This document shows, piece by piece, positions 30,001 through 40,619 of a stretch of DNA of 64,000 nucleotides. Below the pieces are notes generated by a model that saw only the letters and a list, made by a program, of their open reading frames with translations, was not told the DNA's origin and did no database searches. Source of the DNA: Aurelia coerulea (taxonomy: Eukaryota; Cnidaria; Scyphozoa; Semaeostomeae; Ulmaridae); assembly GCA_039566865.1 (NCBI GenBank), contig CM076957.1:14083896-14147895 (forward strand), in the 5' to 3' direction. A program made the position numbers and the translations under genes. Every line of letters starts with the position of its first letter. The first letter of the stretch is position 1.

Positions 30001-33000
30001 AAAATTGGCTTGGTGTATTCACGAAGGGGCAGGAGATCCCCTACAAATAAATAAAACATCAATTTGAAGAGCCTTTATGAAATCGAAACTTTCAGTGCTT
30101 TGCTAGAATCAACAAGCTTTCAGTTATGGGTCAATTCTTATCTTCTTATGAAAATCACGTGTAAGGGTGGAATCAATCACGAACTGAAAGTCTGAAATTC
30201 AATCCAATAAATTTTTGCAATCTGCGCTTAATGAATGACGGTCAATGTGAATGTTCCTCTGCCATGTAAATCGGGTTGAGATGGCATCAATGAAAACAAA
30301 TATTAAAGGAAAGAAGACTCAACGAAACTGTTTCCTCGTGATAATATTTTATGAACCAACCATTTGGCAATAATTGAGGCCTTCGATAATTCAAGCTTTG
30401 GGCCCCCTTTGAGCCCCTGATGAAGATGGCAATTAGTATCATTTTATGGATTAAAAACCTTTGTTGGCCATCAAAACTCAAAATAAAGCTTTTATCCATG
30501 TAATTGAGTCTTTCATGAGATCCTCAAATGGAACAGCAACCATGAAACCCAGAGCAAATAGATGGTTCACTAAACATTAGCTGGGTTTATACTGTAGTTA
30601 TGTAAGACTAGGCTTTCCCTTTGAAGACAAGATGTGTGGTCAAAGACTTTCCATGACCATGCTATACCATTCAATGTAAATAGTTACCTTGTTTTCAAGT
30701 AACATTTTATCTCGATGGGCTGTTTTTCAAGTACAAGTTAGTACTTTAGTTAGAATTCAAGTTCATTCTGGACAAAATTCAGGGATGCTGCTTGAACCAG
30801 TGAAAAAATCCTACTTGGAGGAAATTTCGGCTAGATTTCGCAGGAAATTCTGATATTTGAATTTTGCTGCCAGGAAGAAAAACCTTTTTTCCAGCCCTGC
30901 TTGTCGGTTTCAAAGACATTTGCGATGAAGTAAAAATCTTCCACGCATGCAACTGAGATATTATTAGCAGAAAGTCATATTCTTTGAAAAAATAAAATAC
31001 AAAGACATTGGTTCAAGCATTGTCATTTAGTGGCCTACAATATAGGATTTTTAATTCTAAACACTCCTGCCTAGAATAACTACGATAGGAAGGTTTGATC
31101 GAATGGTCAGCAAAACAATATGACCAGATCTTTATTGTTCATCAGCCATGAAACAATTGACAAGCTTGAAGAACTCAAGAAAAGATGCTTCAAACCTTTG
31201 CTCACAAACATGAACTGAATTGATGGATTTTTAGCTAAGGAATCTCCGAACGTAGCCTCGTAGCTTTACTCGAGGGGCAAATCACTCCAAAAATCTCGTA
31301 CACCTTCGAAAAAAATCTCAAGAAATCTTCAAAAATCCTAAAAATCTATAAAATCTTCCACATTTTGCGAAAATCTCCAAAAATCCTAGAAATCTTAGAA
31401 AAATCCTAAAAAAATCTCAAAAAATCTTAGAAATCACAGAAAAATCCCAAAAATCTCTCTGGATAAATCATCAAAAATTGTAAGGAAAACTTAAAAAAGG
31501 TGGCAAACGCTTGCAAAGTGACAATGAGTGTCCATGAAATCGAACGAAAAACGAAAAACATCCTGCAAAACATTTTCTAACCTCTGACCTTGTCTACACT
31601 GTGTTCGATTGCGTCGTCAAGACAACAACCGTGGCAGGGAGTCGGCTAGAAAATCCATGCGCACACGCGTTCGTGAGCTGGGGAGGTGTGATAGACTTAT
31701 GCATTGTCATCCCTTGTTTCCCGGTGTTCTTTGATCTGCTGATATCACCTGGTAAGCATTGAAAAGCAAACTTTTAGTACAAAGAATGAGGTTTTCCTGG
31801 CCTACTAACTGCAAAATATATACCTTTCAGGCAGTAATCTTCCTCTGTGGAAACAAAACAGATCCATCGCAGCTACAAGAACACTAGGCTGTATCAACCG
31901 ATTTTTGTATGCAACAACAACAACTATATAAATAAATAGCGCCTCCCTATCGGTTGAACACTAAACTCTAGCAATTGGATTGGTGAATACGGAACCATTG
32001 GCCACTCTACGCGGGCCTAAAGGGGGCCCACTTTTTAAGAATAATATTATGAGTCCCTATTGACCAAGTGATGTCGGCAAATCAAAGAACGCAGGGAAAC
32101 AAACCAGAGTATGAAACAAAGGATGAAAAGTAGTAAGTCTAGAGGTGTGATAGGCGGGGAAAATAGGCTAACCATCCAAGCAAGTGCCTAACTAAAGTTT
32201 TTTGTTGTTAGAATAGGCGATTAGGATTAATTTGAGACATTTAAGATAATGCGCCATTTTTGAAAAGTTTCAAATTCATGTGAACGATGACGTCACGGTA
32301 GGGCTTAATGTCCGTAAATACTTCAATAACTGTTGACGCGTTATATTAACTTGGGATTTTCACCCGATTTGCGTAGTCGAAAAGAGCGTTTGAAGAGCTT
32401 TCGAATGATGTATAGTTTTTTCATTTTTGTGAAATTCGAAAAAGTATTCCATGACGTCATAGATGACATGACGTCACAATTGCCTAATTTTCAAAACCAT
32501 TTTAGCTGAAATGTCCCCATTATTTGTACTATATCAAGCATGTAGATTCCGAATCTGCAGTCAAAAAACACCTATAATTCGTAGGTCTGCCAGTTTGGGC
32601 TTCGGGCATTTTCTCTTTATTTTGTCTCATTTCGAACACAGTAGGGAAAATGACCAGGCAAAAATTAATAATCTTTTTTAGAAATATTTACAAACAAGAC
32701 AAGAAGTTTTTACCCCAGACTACCTATCTCTTGAATATCATGTTTCGAGCATTTACAACAAAGCGTTGATGGAAAGTTCATTCTCTTTCTCAATTCGAGA
32801 GGACGTTTTAAAGACAGTCCAGCCTCGCAGGCATAGAAGACTGTCTTTTGACCTGAATAGAAGTCGCATTTGTCAGAATCACATGAATCCGATTCATCAA
32901 TTTTTTCATGAGAACTTTTCGCTGAAATTTGTGGCAGAGTTTCTTACGTTTTGGCACAATTATAGTAGTAGATACTTGCAGAGTTTCTTAATCATTCATA

Positions 33001-35667
33001 AAACTGAATATTACAATTTATCGGAATTCACTGAGGACCACCTTTTGAACCAAGAATTGCAAAAATGAGCCAGTTTATGATTAAAAGTTTTACTTTTTAG
33101 TAATATTTGGGCTAGTAGCGTACTTTCTGTTAGATTCATTGTGTAAGTCATGACAAGAATTGATTGCTTCAAGTAGAGTTTCTTAATTGATTTGGAAGAG
33201 TCTATTACAGTTTCTTATAAGCGGTTTCTTTAAAACAATGAATGCATTTGGTAAGGAGGGTAAACTATAGAAAAAAACCTTCAAGGTTAACATTGTATAA
33301 CTCAACTCAGAATTCTTTTGTTTACAAGAGAAAATGTCGCTTTGCAAGCAAATAGAAATTTAGGGTTGAAGGTCGGTATCATGCTACACTACTCAGAGTA
33401 CTTCATCTTTTTTTCTCCGTGTCAACAATAGCTGAGCCAAGGACGGGAGAAATCCCCACATTTACTCCGCAATGGAAAATACAACTCTTCAGCCATGTTT
33501 CCAAAGATTTATGAAGGACATTGAGGAAAGGAAGGGTCGGCGAGATTGATCGCACACATTTCGGTATAATTTTTAAAAGCTAGCAAATGTACGGTATCAA
33601 AATCTTCAAATTTTTGAAGTTACTGGTTTTAAAATCTTTGAGAAACCCTAGAAAATCTCAAAAATCTTGCAAAATCTCAAAAAATCTTTGAAAATCGCCA
33701 GAAGCCTCAAAAATCTTTCAAATCTTTAAAATCTTACGAAATCTTTAAAAAATCTCAAAAATCCCAAAAATCCTTCAAAAATTCAAGAAATTTTAAAATC
33801 CCAAAATCTCGTACGCTATTTTTGGAGTGATTTGCCCCTCGGCTTTACTACTTACAGCCCAATATTACTGCACATCACATCCTATATTCTGTTTCGGCCA
33901 TAAAATCATAAAAATCGTATAGCACACTCCTTGGAAAAGTGCACAGAATCACAAATACACACCAACTTGTCTTTCCTTGTCAATTTAGATTCTTATAGTG
34001 CCAAAACCCTAAGTTCACCATGACCCCCACTAATTTCCACACTGTCACAGCTGCTTGTAGCCTTTGACAAGTAACATTTCTGAGAAGAATGTGTCAAATC
34101 TCCCATTTTGTAGCGCCCTTTTTGAGACAAGGTAGGGTGTATGTGTGTCAGTCATTCATTCAAAATCAGTACGAGATTTTTGAACAATAGGATTTTGGGG
34201 CCCTTTTGACGATTCAAATAGAGTGTTGTTAAAGGCGCACAAGATTTTTAGGGAGTGATAAGCTCTTTGGAAACACAAACTCAGAGATTCACAAGATTCT
34301 CCCCGTTTCGCATCATGATACAGTGTTGGAATTAGGGCCTGGAGACAATAACATTTGCAGGCCTGCTTTGATCCCAAAACCTATGTTGACTGAAATACTG
34401 ATGCCTTATATAGGCTCTTACTCACGGCTTTCTGAAGATTGTATATTTTCGTGACTGAACATATATGCTAAGACTTACAAGGCATCGATTCTAAAATGTC
34501 ATGTTGTTGACCAAAAAATATGACAGGACTTACCCTCGTGATGGTTATAAACTCTGGTCCAAAGAATATTGCTTTCACTCCCTTGATTCGAAAAAGCTGC
34601 CTGTTAGGAAAATAGGAGTGTAAAGATCTTTAAGATAATTTCATCAACTTTATGAAGCCACTTTTTGCTTTGTTTGATTGTAAACTATTTACCACTTTAT
34701 ATTTGCATTTTAAATCTTGCAGCTAGCACTTCTTACCAAAAGCTCATTTGTTCTGCACAAAAATGTGTTAACATCATCAAAGCAAATCCACGCTGAAAAT
34801 GTTCTACCATCCATTGGCCTCATATTGATTTCTACTTGGTAGCCCTAACAACAAACGAAAAAAGCTTTGGGGGAAGATATATTTATCCGTTATTGAGTGA
34901 TTAAATATTGAAGCAGCACTATTTACATCTTGGACACTTAGGACTTGCCTCGCAGATTGGGATCAATTTTCACAATTTTGGCACAAGGAAGGTTCAACAT
35001 TAATGATTTTCACACGAAACAGTATCGATAGTCACAATTTTGGTATAAAAAATGCGATCAATTTTCACAATTTTGGCACAAGGAAGGTTCAACATTAATG
35101 ATTTTCACAAGAAACAGTATCGATAGTCACAATTTTGGTATAAAAAATGCGATCAATTTTCAAAATTTTGGCACAAGGAAGGTTCAACATTAATGATTTT
35201 CACACGAAACAGTATCGATAGTCACAATTTTGGTATAAAAAATGCGATCAATTTTCACAATTTTGGCACAAGGAAGGTTCAACATTAATGATTTTCACAT
35301 GAAACAGTATCGATAGTCACAATTTTGGTATAAAAAATGCGATCAATTTTCAAAATTTTGATATTTTCGCAAAATTGTACAAAGTTGGGTATCCATTCAG
35401 AAAAAAATGGCCTAAGGTCGGGTGTACATATATTAAAAAAAAGGATAAGTGCACATCATCTGAAATCTAGGCACAAAGCACGGCATTTTGTGCCAGACAT
35501 AATATCATAAAAGACACAAATCTAATTTACCTTGCTAGCGGAGATCTGTGAGCATGTGATGATGATGGAAGATCCACTGTACCACTTTCAAGAACTGAGC
35601 ATCCAGGTAGAAATTTCAGACTGTTTGGGTTAGGCGTGTCTTGTATCCTGATAAACATGTTTCTTTT
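21395..35667 (-). CDS. NFU1: NFU1 iron-sulfur cluster scaffold (gene model, eight exons)
   Basis: Exons in transcript order: 35667-35531, 34600-34534, 26791-26677, 25530-25470, 24360-24321, 22822-22781, 22303-22205, 21472-21395. Every junction is GT-AG and the frame is continuous over about 212 residues. The first three exons encode the Nfu N-terminal domain ([42 protein letters not shown]). The next ones encode the NifU-like domain ([14 protein letters not shown], then GSCSNCPSS with the cluster-binding CxxC). NFU1 acts in the mitochondrial matrix, handing 4Fe-4S clusters to lipoate synthase and respiratory targets. The targeting peptide exon is not in this set; 56673-56526 is a candidate. 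Introns reach 7.7 kb and are full of transposons. Confidence 0.95.
22205..22303 (-). CDS. NFU1: NFU1 exon with the CxxC cluster site
   Basis: 99 bp, phase 0-0, acceptor cactacag, donor GAAGAG|GTATAC. Encodes [18 protein letters not shown] and [11 protein letters not shown]. The two cysteines in SCSNC are the 4Fe-4S ligands shared by NifU-type scaffolds. Confidence 0.96.
22781..22822 (-). CDS. NFU1: NFU1 exon ([14 protein letters not shown])
   Basis: 42 bp, phase 0-0, acceptor tatttcag, donor CAA|GTAAGT. Matches the GFEDGIVQLKLQ strand region of NFU1. Confidence 0.92.
22823..23479. other. NFU1 intron sequence, no feature seen
   Basis: AT-rich intron; short open frames lack domains. Confidence 0.5.
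23480..24084 (+). pseudogene. LINE ORF2 C-terminus with (TAA)n tail, antisense in an NFU1 intron
   Basis: Reads [31 protein letters not shown] and [16 protein letters not shown], a standard LINE ORF2 ending at 23848. A 3' UTR and a TAA microsatellite (24030-24084) follow. 5'-truncated near 23480. It is a different subfamily from the hairpin-tailed LINEs. Confidence 0.83.
24321..24360 (-). CDS. NFU1: NFU1 exon ([13 protein letters not shown])
   Basis: 40 bp, acceptor ttgttttcag, donor TTTAAG|GTACAT, phase 2-0. Encodes the highly conserved NFU motif PTVQEDGGD. Confidence 0.95.
24361..25469. other. NFU1 intron sequence, no clear element
   Basis: Contains an isolated AACCCTATTTGTACATC near 24600 and a G-run near 24818 that recall piggyBac-like ends elsewhere in the window, but no matching pair was established. 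Confidence 0.4.
25470..25530 (-). CDS. NFU1: NFU1 exon ([14 protein letters not shown])
   Basis: 61 bp, acceptor gttattttatag, donor GATAAG|GTACGA, phase 1-2. Encodes [20 protein letters not shown], the helix that starts the NifU-like domain. Confidence 0.94.
25650..26380. mobile_element. ~730-bp long-TIR (foldback) element in NFU1 intron
   Basis: Arms of about 240 bases are imperfect reverse complements. Examples are CCGATTTTGAAGATTCATGA on the left against its complement on the right, and GACATGAATGGA against TCCATTCATGTC. The central part is unique and AT-rich. The termini are not sharply defined. Confidence 0.78.
26677..26791 (-). CDS. NFU1: NFU1 exon ([15 protein letters not shown])
   Basis: 115 bp, acceptor catatttcag, donor GTTTG|GTAAGT, phase 0-1. 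Encodes [19 protein letters not shown] and an acidic linker ([11 protein letters not shown]) between the two NFU domains. Confidence 0.95.
27444..28280. mobile_element. Harbinger-like MITE with TTA duplication, split by a hAT MITE
   Basis: TTA (27441-27443), GGCCTGTTTACATGATCCCGC ... GCGGGATTATGTAAACAGGCC, TTA (28281-28283 region). Several internal GCCGGGAT/GGCGGGAT motifs. Without the insert it is about 400 bp. Confidence 0.82.
27801..28231. mobile_element. hAT MITE, copy 1 (431 bp)
   Basis: 8-bp duplication TCTCTGCT at 27793-27800 and 28232-28239. Ends TAGGACCGTCGAGAG and CTCTCGACAGCCCTG. Same family as 48146-48584 in inverted orientation. Confidence 0.9.
28537..28814. other. NFU1 intron sequence, no feature seen
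   Basis: Short stretch between two transposons. Confidence 0.5.
28823..30899. mobile_element. 2.08-kb non-autonomous hAT element
   Basis: 8-bp duplication CTTGTCGG at 28815-28822 and 30900-30907. Ends CAGGGCTTGAAAA and, from the right, CAGGGCTGGAAAA. Subterminal AGGAAATTT motifs repeat near both ends, as hAT transposase-binding repeats often do. No transposase frame is visible. Confidence 0.9.
31271..33841. mobile_element. 2.57-kb TIR element with 8-bp duplication and AAAATCTC arrays
   Basis: 8-bp duplication GCTTTACT at 31263-31270 and 33842-33849. Ends CGAGGGGCAAATCACTCC on both sides, then AAAAAT. Inside each end are about 190-250 bases of degenerate AAAATCTC/AAAATCCT tandem units pointing inward. 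The central part (31.6-33.5 kb) has no transposase. Confidence 0.87.
33850..34533. other. NFU1 intron sequence, no feature seen
   Basis: No coding or clear repeat structure; a minus-strand 73-codon frame has no domain. Confidence 0.5.
34534..34600 (-). CDS. NFU1: NFU1 exon ([20 protein letters not shown])
   Basis: 67 bp, acceptor ttcctaacag, donor ACGAGG|GTAAGT, phase 2-0. Encodes the central Nfu N-domain strand-helix [17 protein letters not shown]. Confidence 0.95.
34961..35360. repeat. 95-bp tandem repeat, 4.2 copies, in an NFU1 intron
   Basis: Units start with GATCAATTTTCA at 34961, 35056, 35151, 35246 and 35341, differing by only a few bases. Very recent expansion. Confidence 0.97.
35531..35667 (-). 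CDS. NFU1: NFU1 exon ([18 protein letters not shown])
   Basis: 137 bp, acceptor ctttgatccag, donor CTAGCAAG|GTAAAT. Encodes [15 protein letters not shown], then a linker and HRSPLAR. Starts in phase 0. The internal Met precedes the conserved [19 protein letters not shown] block. A targeting exon should lie upstream. Confidence 0.93.
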
Positions 35668-35699
35668 CTGGATCAAAGATACTAAGATTGGATAAAAGT

Positions 35700-36240
35700 T
35701 TGATCAAAAGATTACATTTTATCTTTGAAAGACAAAATCGTAGGAAAATCTGCAAAACTTCTAAAACTGGCCTGCTGCATAGTCCGGCCAACTGATGAGA
35801 ACATCTCCGACATATATGGTGGGGGCTGACTTATCAAAAAATTGTAAACGTTTGTTGCAGTGCATTGTTCAGATCTCTCCTTTGTGGGGAGCCAATTTAT
35901 ATCTTTAAATTCTTTGAGTCCTATATGTGCTCTATCATTCAGATTCAAACAGGACCTGCTATATTTATATTGAGCTGTTTGAATTTTTTGGATACTCTTT
36001 TACTAAGCAATGGAAACCAAGCACTGCATGCATAGTCAAGGTGGGGCTGGATTTGCTGGTAGCCTACGAAGAGAAAAGTAAAGGAAACCTTGTTTTCTAT
36101 AGAGAAACCTAAGCCTGCCGTTCATTTTACCCAGGGTCCTGGTAGCCATCGATTTACCAGACAGGTTTTCATCAAGGATACAGCCTAGATGCGTCACAGA
36201 AGTGTATTGTTTTATCTTGATGTCACATTTCATTTTTCAT
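35700..36240 (-). pseudogene. LINE ORF2 fragment (different subfamily)
   Basis: Minus strand reads TSVTHLGCILDENLSG, GRLRFLYRKQ, then after frame changes RAHIGLKEFKDINWLPTKER and PPPYMSEMFSSVGR. These blocks are the LINE ORF2 region downstream of the RT in a family distinct from the neighbours. Frames shift and stops occur. It abuts the tail of the next LINE at 36240. Confidence 0.75.
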
Positions 36241-38530
36241 TTTTCCTTATAACTTTTTTATCCATGGTAATCCACTCAATATTTACATACTGCTTTACAG
36301 GGAGCCATGCTAAAGTAATATTAAAAATTAGATAATAAATAAATATATAATAACCCCTATTTACAATAAATCGTTGGCAAAAAAAAAAGAAAGAAAAACG
36401 AGAAGAGTCATAGTTTGGCTTTATATTTTCTTCGAAAAGTGTGGAGCGATGAGGATGCCTTGACACCACTATCTAGGTCACTCCAGACCTTTGCCCCTCT
36501 GTAAGCAAACGATTTCTGACCAGTTGATGTTCTTAGTAATGGCAATCTAAGGCCCGTTTTAGAGTTCCTCAGCTGACGGTTAGTAGCTTCGGATACACTT
36601 TGAAATATGTTACTCAAGTAATCAGGGGCAAGGGCGTTAAGAGAATTATAGACCATCTTGCTAGTCTCAAAATTGATCAGTTCTCTAATAGTAAGCCAAC
36701 CGAGATTCCTTATTAATATATATATATATACATATACGCCTATGACCCGATACGAGTATAACACAAAAACATAAAGATGAGTTACAGTCCAGAGTCCAAA
36801 AATAGACGATTGAAGTGTTCAAGAAGCCTGACATAGTTTGCTCTTATTTTCTCTGGTGTCGCTTCTCACGCATCCTTTTGTTGTTCTCTTTCCTCTTCTG
36901 AACCATTCGGCCACCTACTTCAAACGTCAACTTGCGCCATTTAAGACGATCATCTACACTTTCTGTCCACATTTCAAGAACATCGCCTCTTTCAGTATGT
37001 CTTTGATGGTATCCTTGAATCTAAGCAGTGGTCGACCTACTTTCCTTCTCCCTTCTGCAAGCTCACCGTACAGAAGTGCCTTAACTGGTCTTGTCTTTGG
37101 CATACGGGCAACATGATCCATCCAACGCAATCTGTTTCTGTTAAGGACAATTTCAATATCGTCTGCCTTTGCGAAACCTAGGACTTCATCGTTAGTGATA
37201 AAGTCGTCCCATTTAATTTTCAAGATGAATCTGAGGTGACGTTGCTGAATGGTTCTAAGCTGCCTGATGTGTTCCTTATTAAAGGCAGAGCTGAAGTGTC
37301 ATAGGGGCTGTTTGTGACTATCCTATCTATAAGTTTTTGCAACTTATCGAGGGCTGATGCACCGCAAGATCCCCAGACAGGGCAACAATACCTAAAATAG
37401 GGCTCAACGAGACTTCTATACAGCATAATGAGGTTTTCCTTAGGTAGGTATCGTTTAGAATACTTCAACATACCGATACCTCTAGAAACTTTCTTGATTG
37501 TAGAGGAAAAGTGAGCGGACCATTTAAGTTGATCGTCAACCTGCAAACCAAGATACTTGGTATTGTTGACCATGGTAATCACCTCATTACCAATGTTAAG
37601 GTCAGCTTTGGAAGAACTGGGCAAGTCTATACTGTGAAGCTTGCACCTGCTACCTGTTATCATCCCTTGAGTTTTTACGACATTAAGCGATAGCTTGTTG
37701 CCCTCAAGCCAACATCTAAGAGCTTCAAGGTCAGCATTGATTGCAGCATTAATATCGTCAATAGAAGGAGAGGAGTAATAGATAGTGGTGTCGTCAGCAT
37801 ACATTGCCACGTCAGAAGTCTTTAAACAGTAGGGGAAGTCATTTACATAAACTAGAAAGAGTAGGGGTCCCAGGCAGGAGCCCTGGGGAACTCCACAATC
37901 TACCCCTTAAGTTGAAGATGAATGACCATTCACTCTACAGAATTGCTTCCTATTGAAAAGATAAGACCGAAACCAGCTCAATTCTTTACCCTTGACGCCA
38001 TAGTAGTTCAGTTTGTCCAAAAGGATATCATGGTCCACAGTATCAAAAGCTTTTTTGAGATCGATAAAGACGGCTGCATGGTACTTCCCCTTGTCAATAT
38101 TTAAATACCAGTCATTTGTGCTTTTAAGTAGACACGTTAGGACTGAATGCAGTTTTCTGAACGCTGACTGTAGGAGAAAGATGAGCTGATGTCGGTGAAG
38201 GTAGTCATAAAGCTGATCGAAGATTAGCTTCTCGAAAAGTCGAGAAATTACAGGGAGCACAGAAATAGGCCTGTAGTTTGATTTGTTATCGGTGGCTCCA
38301 TCTTTAAAGATAGGTGCTACCCTCGCAAATTTCCAACTGTCCGGGAATCGCCCGAGAGAAAGAGATAAATTGAACAGCTGCACGAGAGAAGGTGCCAATA
38401 CCGAAATTCCAATTTGTAGGAAATAACTAGATATACAGTCAACACCCGACCCATTGGAAGTTTTAATACCGCCACAAACCCTAATCAAAGTCTCTTCACC
38501 TCTTCTGATTTCCAGTTTCTTATTGACAGT
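36241..38530 (-). pseudogene. L2/CR1-type LINE, RT to 3' end, interrupted
   Basis: Minus strand. RT palm (NYRPISVLPVISRLFEKLIF, KKAFDTVDHDILLDKL) over 38488-37907; YADDTTIYYSS and KYLGLQVDDQLKWSAH over 37810-37260; thumb and end (LGWLTIRELINFETSK, GQKSFAYRGAKVW) over 36716-36408. It ends with a hairpin (36263-36309) and TTTCA-type tail. The break at 36717-37271 is a separate inserted LINE fragment. A frameshift near 37910 separates RT blocks. 5' truncated at about 38530. Confidence 0.85.
36717..37271 (-). mobile_element. 555-bp 5'-truncated LINE fragment inserted in a LINE
   Basis: Flanked by TTCCTTATTAA at 36706-36716 and 37272-37282 (11-bp duplication). Minus strand encodes LRWMDHVARMPKTRPVKAL and GRRKVGRPLLRFKDTIKDIL, a LINE C-terminal signature of another clade. 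Ends in a (TA)n tail on its 3' side (36717-36731). Confidence 0.85.
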
Positions 38531-38639
38531 TCATTTATTTTTCCTGCCGAAGAGTATAGACTTTGTTGTGTCCTCTCAAAAGTGAATGTTTAGTTTTTAT
38601 GAACAAACCAATCACAAAGGGAATTAAAATTTTTTTATT

Positions 38640-40468
38640 CAGTTGTTTTTCTATTTCATTGACGCTATTATCTCCAAATACATTGGCATATCATTGACAC
38701 ACAAGAGGAAAATGAGTGGGCCAAGAATAGAGCCTTGCAGAACTCCACATGATAATTCCCCTGGCAAAGAGGTCTCTTTCCCTATGTTTACAAAGAAAGT
38801 TCGGTTTGTCAGATAAGATCTAAACCAGAATATAACTGAATCAGCAAAGCCAAGGTGTTTCATTTTTTCGAGGAAAATATCGTGGTCGATGGTGTCAAAC
38901 GCTTTCTGTAAATCAATTAATATCATGCCAGTAAACAACCTGTTTTCAAACTCTTGTATGATTATATCGCCTAAGTATGATAAGCATGTATCTGTTGAGT
39001 GGTAAGGACGAAACCCAGATTGGAAGTGATAAAGAATTTTTTTTGTATCCAGGTATTCTTTTATCTGCTCGTGGACAATTTTTTCAATTACCTTTGAAAT
39101 CTGAGGCAAAAGTGAGATTGGCCGATAATTTGTTGGTTCATCTTTGCTACCCTTTTTAAAAAATGGTTTCAATTTACTTGGCTTGCAATCATCTGGAAAA
39201 CTTGATAATGAGATGGAAAGATGGCATAAATCTGAAATTGGCTTTGCTAATATTGGTGCGCAGTCCTTAAGGAATTTTCCAGCAAGATTATCAGGTCCTG
39301 CTACTTTTGCAGGATTTATTCCCTCTAAAAGTTTGAGAACCTTCTCCTCACTTGCATGATGTAGCATGAATGTTTTCTTTCCAAGGTCGAGGTGCTTGTA
39401 ATAATTTTGACACTTTCTGATCCAAATTTACCGGGTGGATTTGGCAGCTTTTTAACAAGTTCTTTCGCCAAATTTGAAAAGAAATTTTTGAAAATGTTAG
39501 AATTAATTTTATCATCGAAACAATGTTCGCCATCTTTTTTTAGGCAAATCTTTGAGGGTTTGTCTTGTTTGGAAGGAGGTCCCAGTGATTTTAGATTTTA
39601 CCATAATTCTTTTGGCTTGTCAATATTTTCTTTTAGTTTTCCAACGACACAAGTTTTCCTTTTTTTCTTTATAAGAGACAAAATGTTGTCTCGAGCTTTT
39701 CTGAAATTGACATGGTCCAAGTGACTTTTTGTTTTCTTAAATTTGGATAGCAGCTTGTCTTCCTCATCCATCCACTCTTGGGTGTTCTTTCTCGTGCGAA
39801 TCTCTTTTAATGGGGCTATTTCATCGAAAATGGAAATAATCACTTTTATGAAGTGAGAATATGCAGCATTGATATCAATAAACTAAAAATATTTCGGGAA
39901 TTTGCTCAATTTAAGCTTTTTCAGAAAAAGTTCTCTATTGTAATTTTTGATCGAGCAGATTTTAACGTATTTATGACTAAAGCTTTTAGTTTTAGAACTT
40001 TTCCTTGTACAGAAGATCATTTGGTGGTCAGATACGCCCAAGTTGAGGGCACCGTATTGGGAAAATTTTTGAGCCGAATTAGAGATTATATGGTCTAATA
40101 GAGTTTCAGATTTTTCGGTTATGCGTTTTGGTTCTTGGATCAGTTGTACAAGTCCGTGAAGGGAGCAGAATTCCTTGTAGGGCTTGATCCCATTTGAACT
40201 TCTCTCTGATACTGTTTATCAGGTCGATATTTAAGTCACCCAGGATAAAAACTTCTTGATTATCAAAATGTTTTGTTTTTGAAATGCCACATTGAGTTTC
40301 TTAAGGAAACCACTTGGGTCAGGCGGTCTGTAAAGGATGCCAAGAAGGATTGGTTTGGATTTTGGCAAAAAGTTAGTCAAAAAATAAATTTTCGAAATCT
40401 GGTGACAAATCCTCTCTTACATTGAAAGACAAGTATTTTCTGATATAGCAAGCAACACCCCCACCTTG
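38640..40468 (-). pseudogene. Older LINE, distal part: endonuclease end and RT
   Basis: Minus strand: GGVACYIRKYLSFNVREDL (endonuclease) near 40460; MIISIFDEIAPLKEIRTRKN and a linker near 39.8 kb; RT blocks NYRPISLLPQISKVIEKIV, FQSGFRPYHSTDT, LQKAFDTIDHD and GVLQGSILGPLIFLL over 39367-38651. It stops just before the catalytic ADD motif, so it is 3' truncated or deleted. It continues across the 7.36-kb LINE insertion into 47845-48145. Confidence 0.83.
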
Positions 40469-40619
40469 AGTCAACTGTCATGGCGGGAGGATGACGTGCC
40501 ACACGCAGCTGTGAGAGACTTCGCTTGCTGTGGGGGCAGTGGTGCTCGAATTAATTCAGAAAACAAATAGGGATGTCATATTAATAGTTTACCGGTAATT
40601 TTGGAATGATTGGTTGGAA

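Noticed and set aside
34961..35360. Regular 95-bp array as a CRISPR-like array
   Set aside because: No repeat/spacer alternation; whole units are identical, and the context is a eukaryotic intron.
36838..37116. 92-codon plus-strand ORF
   Set aside because: Antisense to the inserted LINE fragment with the LRWMDHVARMP motif.
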